A stretch of 64,000 nt of DNA from positions 19,658 through 83,657 of the forward strand of contig JAJFKV010000053.1 of assembly GCA_021773055.1 (NCBI GenBank). The letters run 5' to 3'. Both the position numbers and the translations under genes were made by a program. This stretch comes from Woeseiaceae bacterium (lineage in GTDB: Bacteria > Pseudomonadota > Gammaproteobacteria > Steroidobacterales > Woeseiaceae). This document shows positions 63,888-64,000 of the stretch, piece by piece (positions within the stretch are counted from its first letter, which is position 1; the number at the start of each line of letters is the position of its first letter). The notes under the pieces are model-generated. The model ran no database searches. It was not told where the DNA came from and worked only from the letters and a program-made list of their open reading frames with translations.

Positions 63888-64000
63888 TTATTCGCTTTTC
63901 GCTTGCCCATTCCGATCATTCAGTAGCAGCGATCCGATATATGGAATCAACGCCAGATACGACATAAACAAACCAGAAATGAACCAAGCAACTTTTACGA
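63888..64000 (-). CDS. C-terminal end of a membrane protein (partial)
   Basis: An open minus-strand frame enters from the right edge and stops at TAA (63888-63890) after 36 codons. It includes a hydrophobic segment (WFISGLFMSYLALIPYIGSLLL) followed by a short polar tail. This fits the last membrane helix of a protein, but the length is too short to identify it. Confidence 0.35.
   Translation of the reverse strand, partial: VKVAWFISGLFMSYLALIPYIGSLLLNDRNGQAKSE

Overview
The window reads as chromosome of a marine-type gammaproteobacterium. Three things support this: gammaproteobacterial gene order (algZ-algR-hemC-hemD-hemX-hemY; dapF-DUF484-xerC-hslV-hslU-ubiE-ubiJ-ubiB; rpoH-ftsX-ftsE-ftsY against rsmD-coaD; rpmB-rpmG; glnK-amtB), the Gram-negative 'proteobacterial dedicated sortase' cassette typical of marine species, and a TonB receptor and OmpA-type lipoprotein that imply an outer membrane. 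A lineage near Woeseiaceae/Chromatiales is possible, but this is only an impression. No tRNA, rRNA, CRISPR array, prophage, IS element or transposase was seen.

Layout. 1-5167: sortase cassette, with sensor kinase and response regulator divergent from a VIT/vWA surface protein and its own class GN sortase. 5191-9284: HIT hydrolase, dimethylarginine dimethylaminohydrolase and two convergent MATE exporters. 9299-12035: two LuxR-type regulators, one fused to an alpha/beta hydrolase, in one operon with the second MATE gene. 12241-14654, divergent from it: a thrombospondin-type-3 lipoprotein and a secreted protein. 14737-17695: glutaryl-CoA dehydrogenase, a DUF962 membrane protein, an OmpA-like lipoprotein and DUF3465. 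17796-24554: core cell biology (rpoH, ftsXEY, rsmD, coaD, mutM, rpmG/rpmB, radC). 24696-32633: sstT, coaBC-dut, pyrE, xth-ampG-Rieske, trmB. 32780-36526: TonB receptor, acyltransferase, FkbM methyltransferase. 36523-44306: a long co-directional block for cell wall, protein quality control and ubiquinone. 44413-51564: ParA-like ATPase, heme genes and the AlgZ/AlgR pair. 51723-54003: nitrogen-regulated torF-glnK-amtB. 54250-63663: ubiK, comM, cytochrome c5, small conserved proteins, an MscS channel, TerB, an oxidoreductase, and an LD-carboxypeptidase/RpiR divergent pair. 63664-64000: hairpin repeats and the tail of a further gene.

Regulatory signals visible in the DNA include an exact CIRCE operator plus a candidate sigma-E promoter before rpoH, and a sigma-54 promoter with an NtrC-like site before torF-glnK-amtB. 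Six GTAG-headed REP-like palindromes each supply the TAG stop codon of the gene they follow.

The parts most worth following up are the sortase cassette with its non-canonical sorting motif (FPATAT), the LuxR/LuxR-hydrolase/MATE operon beside the calcium-binding lipoprotein, the stop-codon REP elements, and the two-input rpoH promoter. Annotations rest on recognising motifs and gene order by eye; no database search was run.
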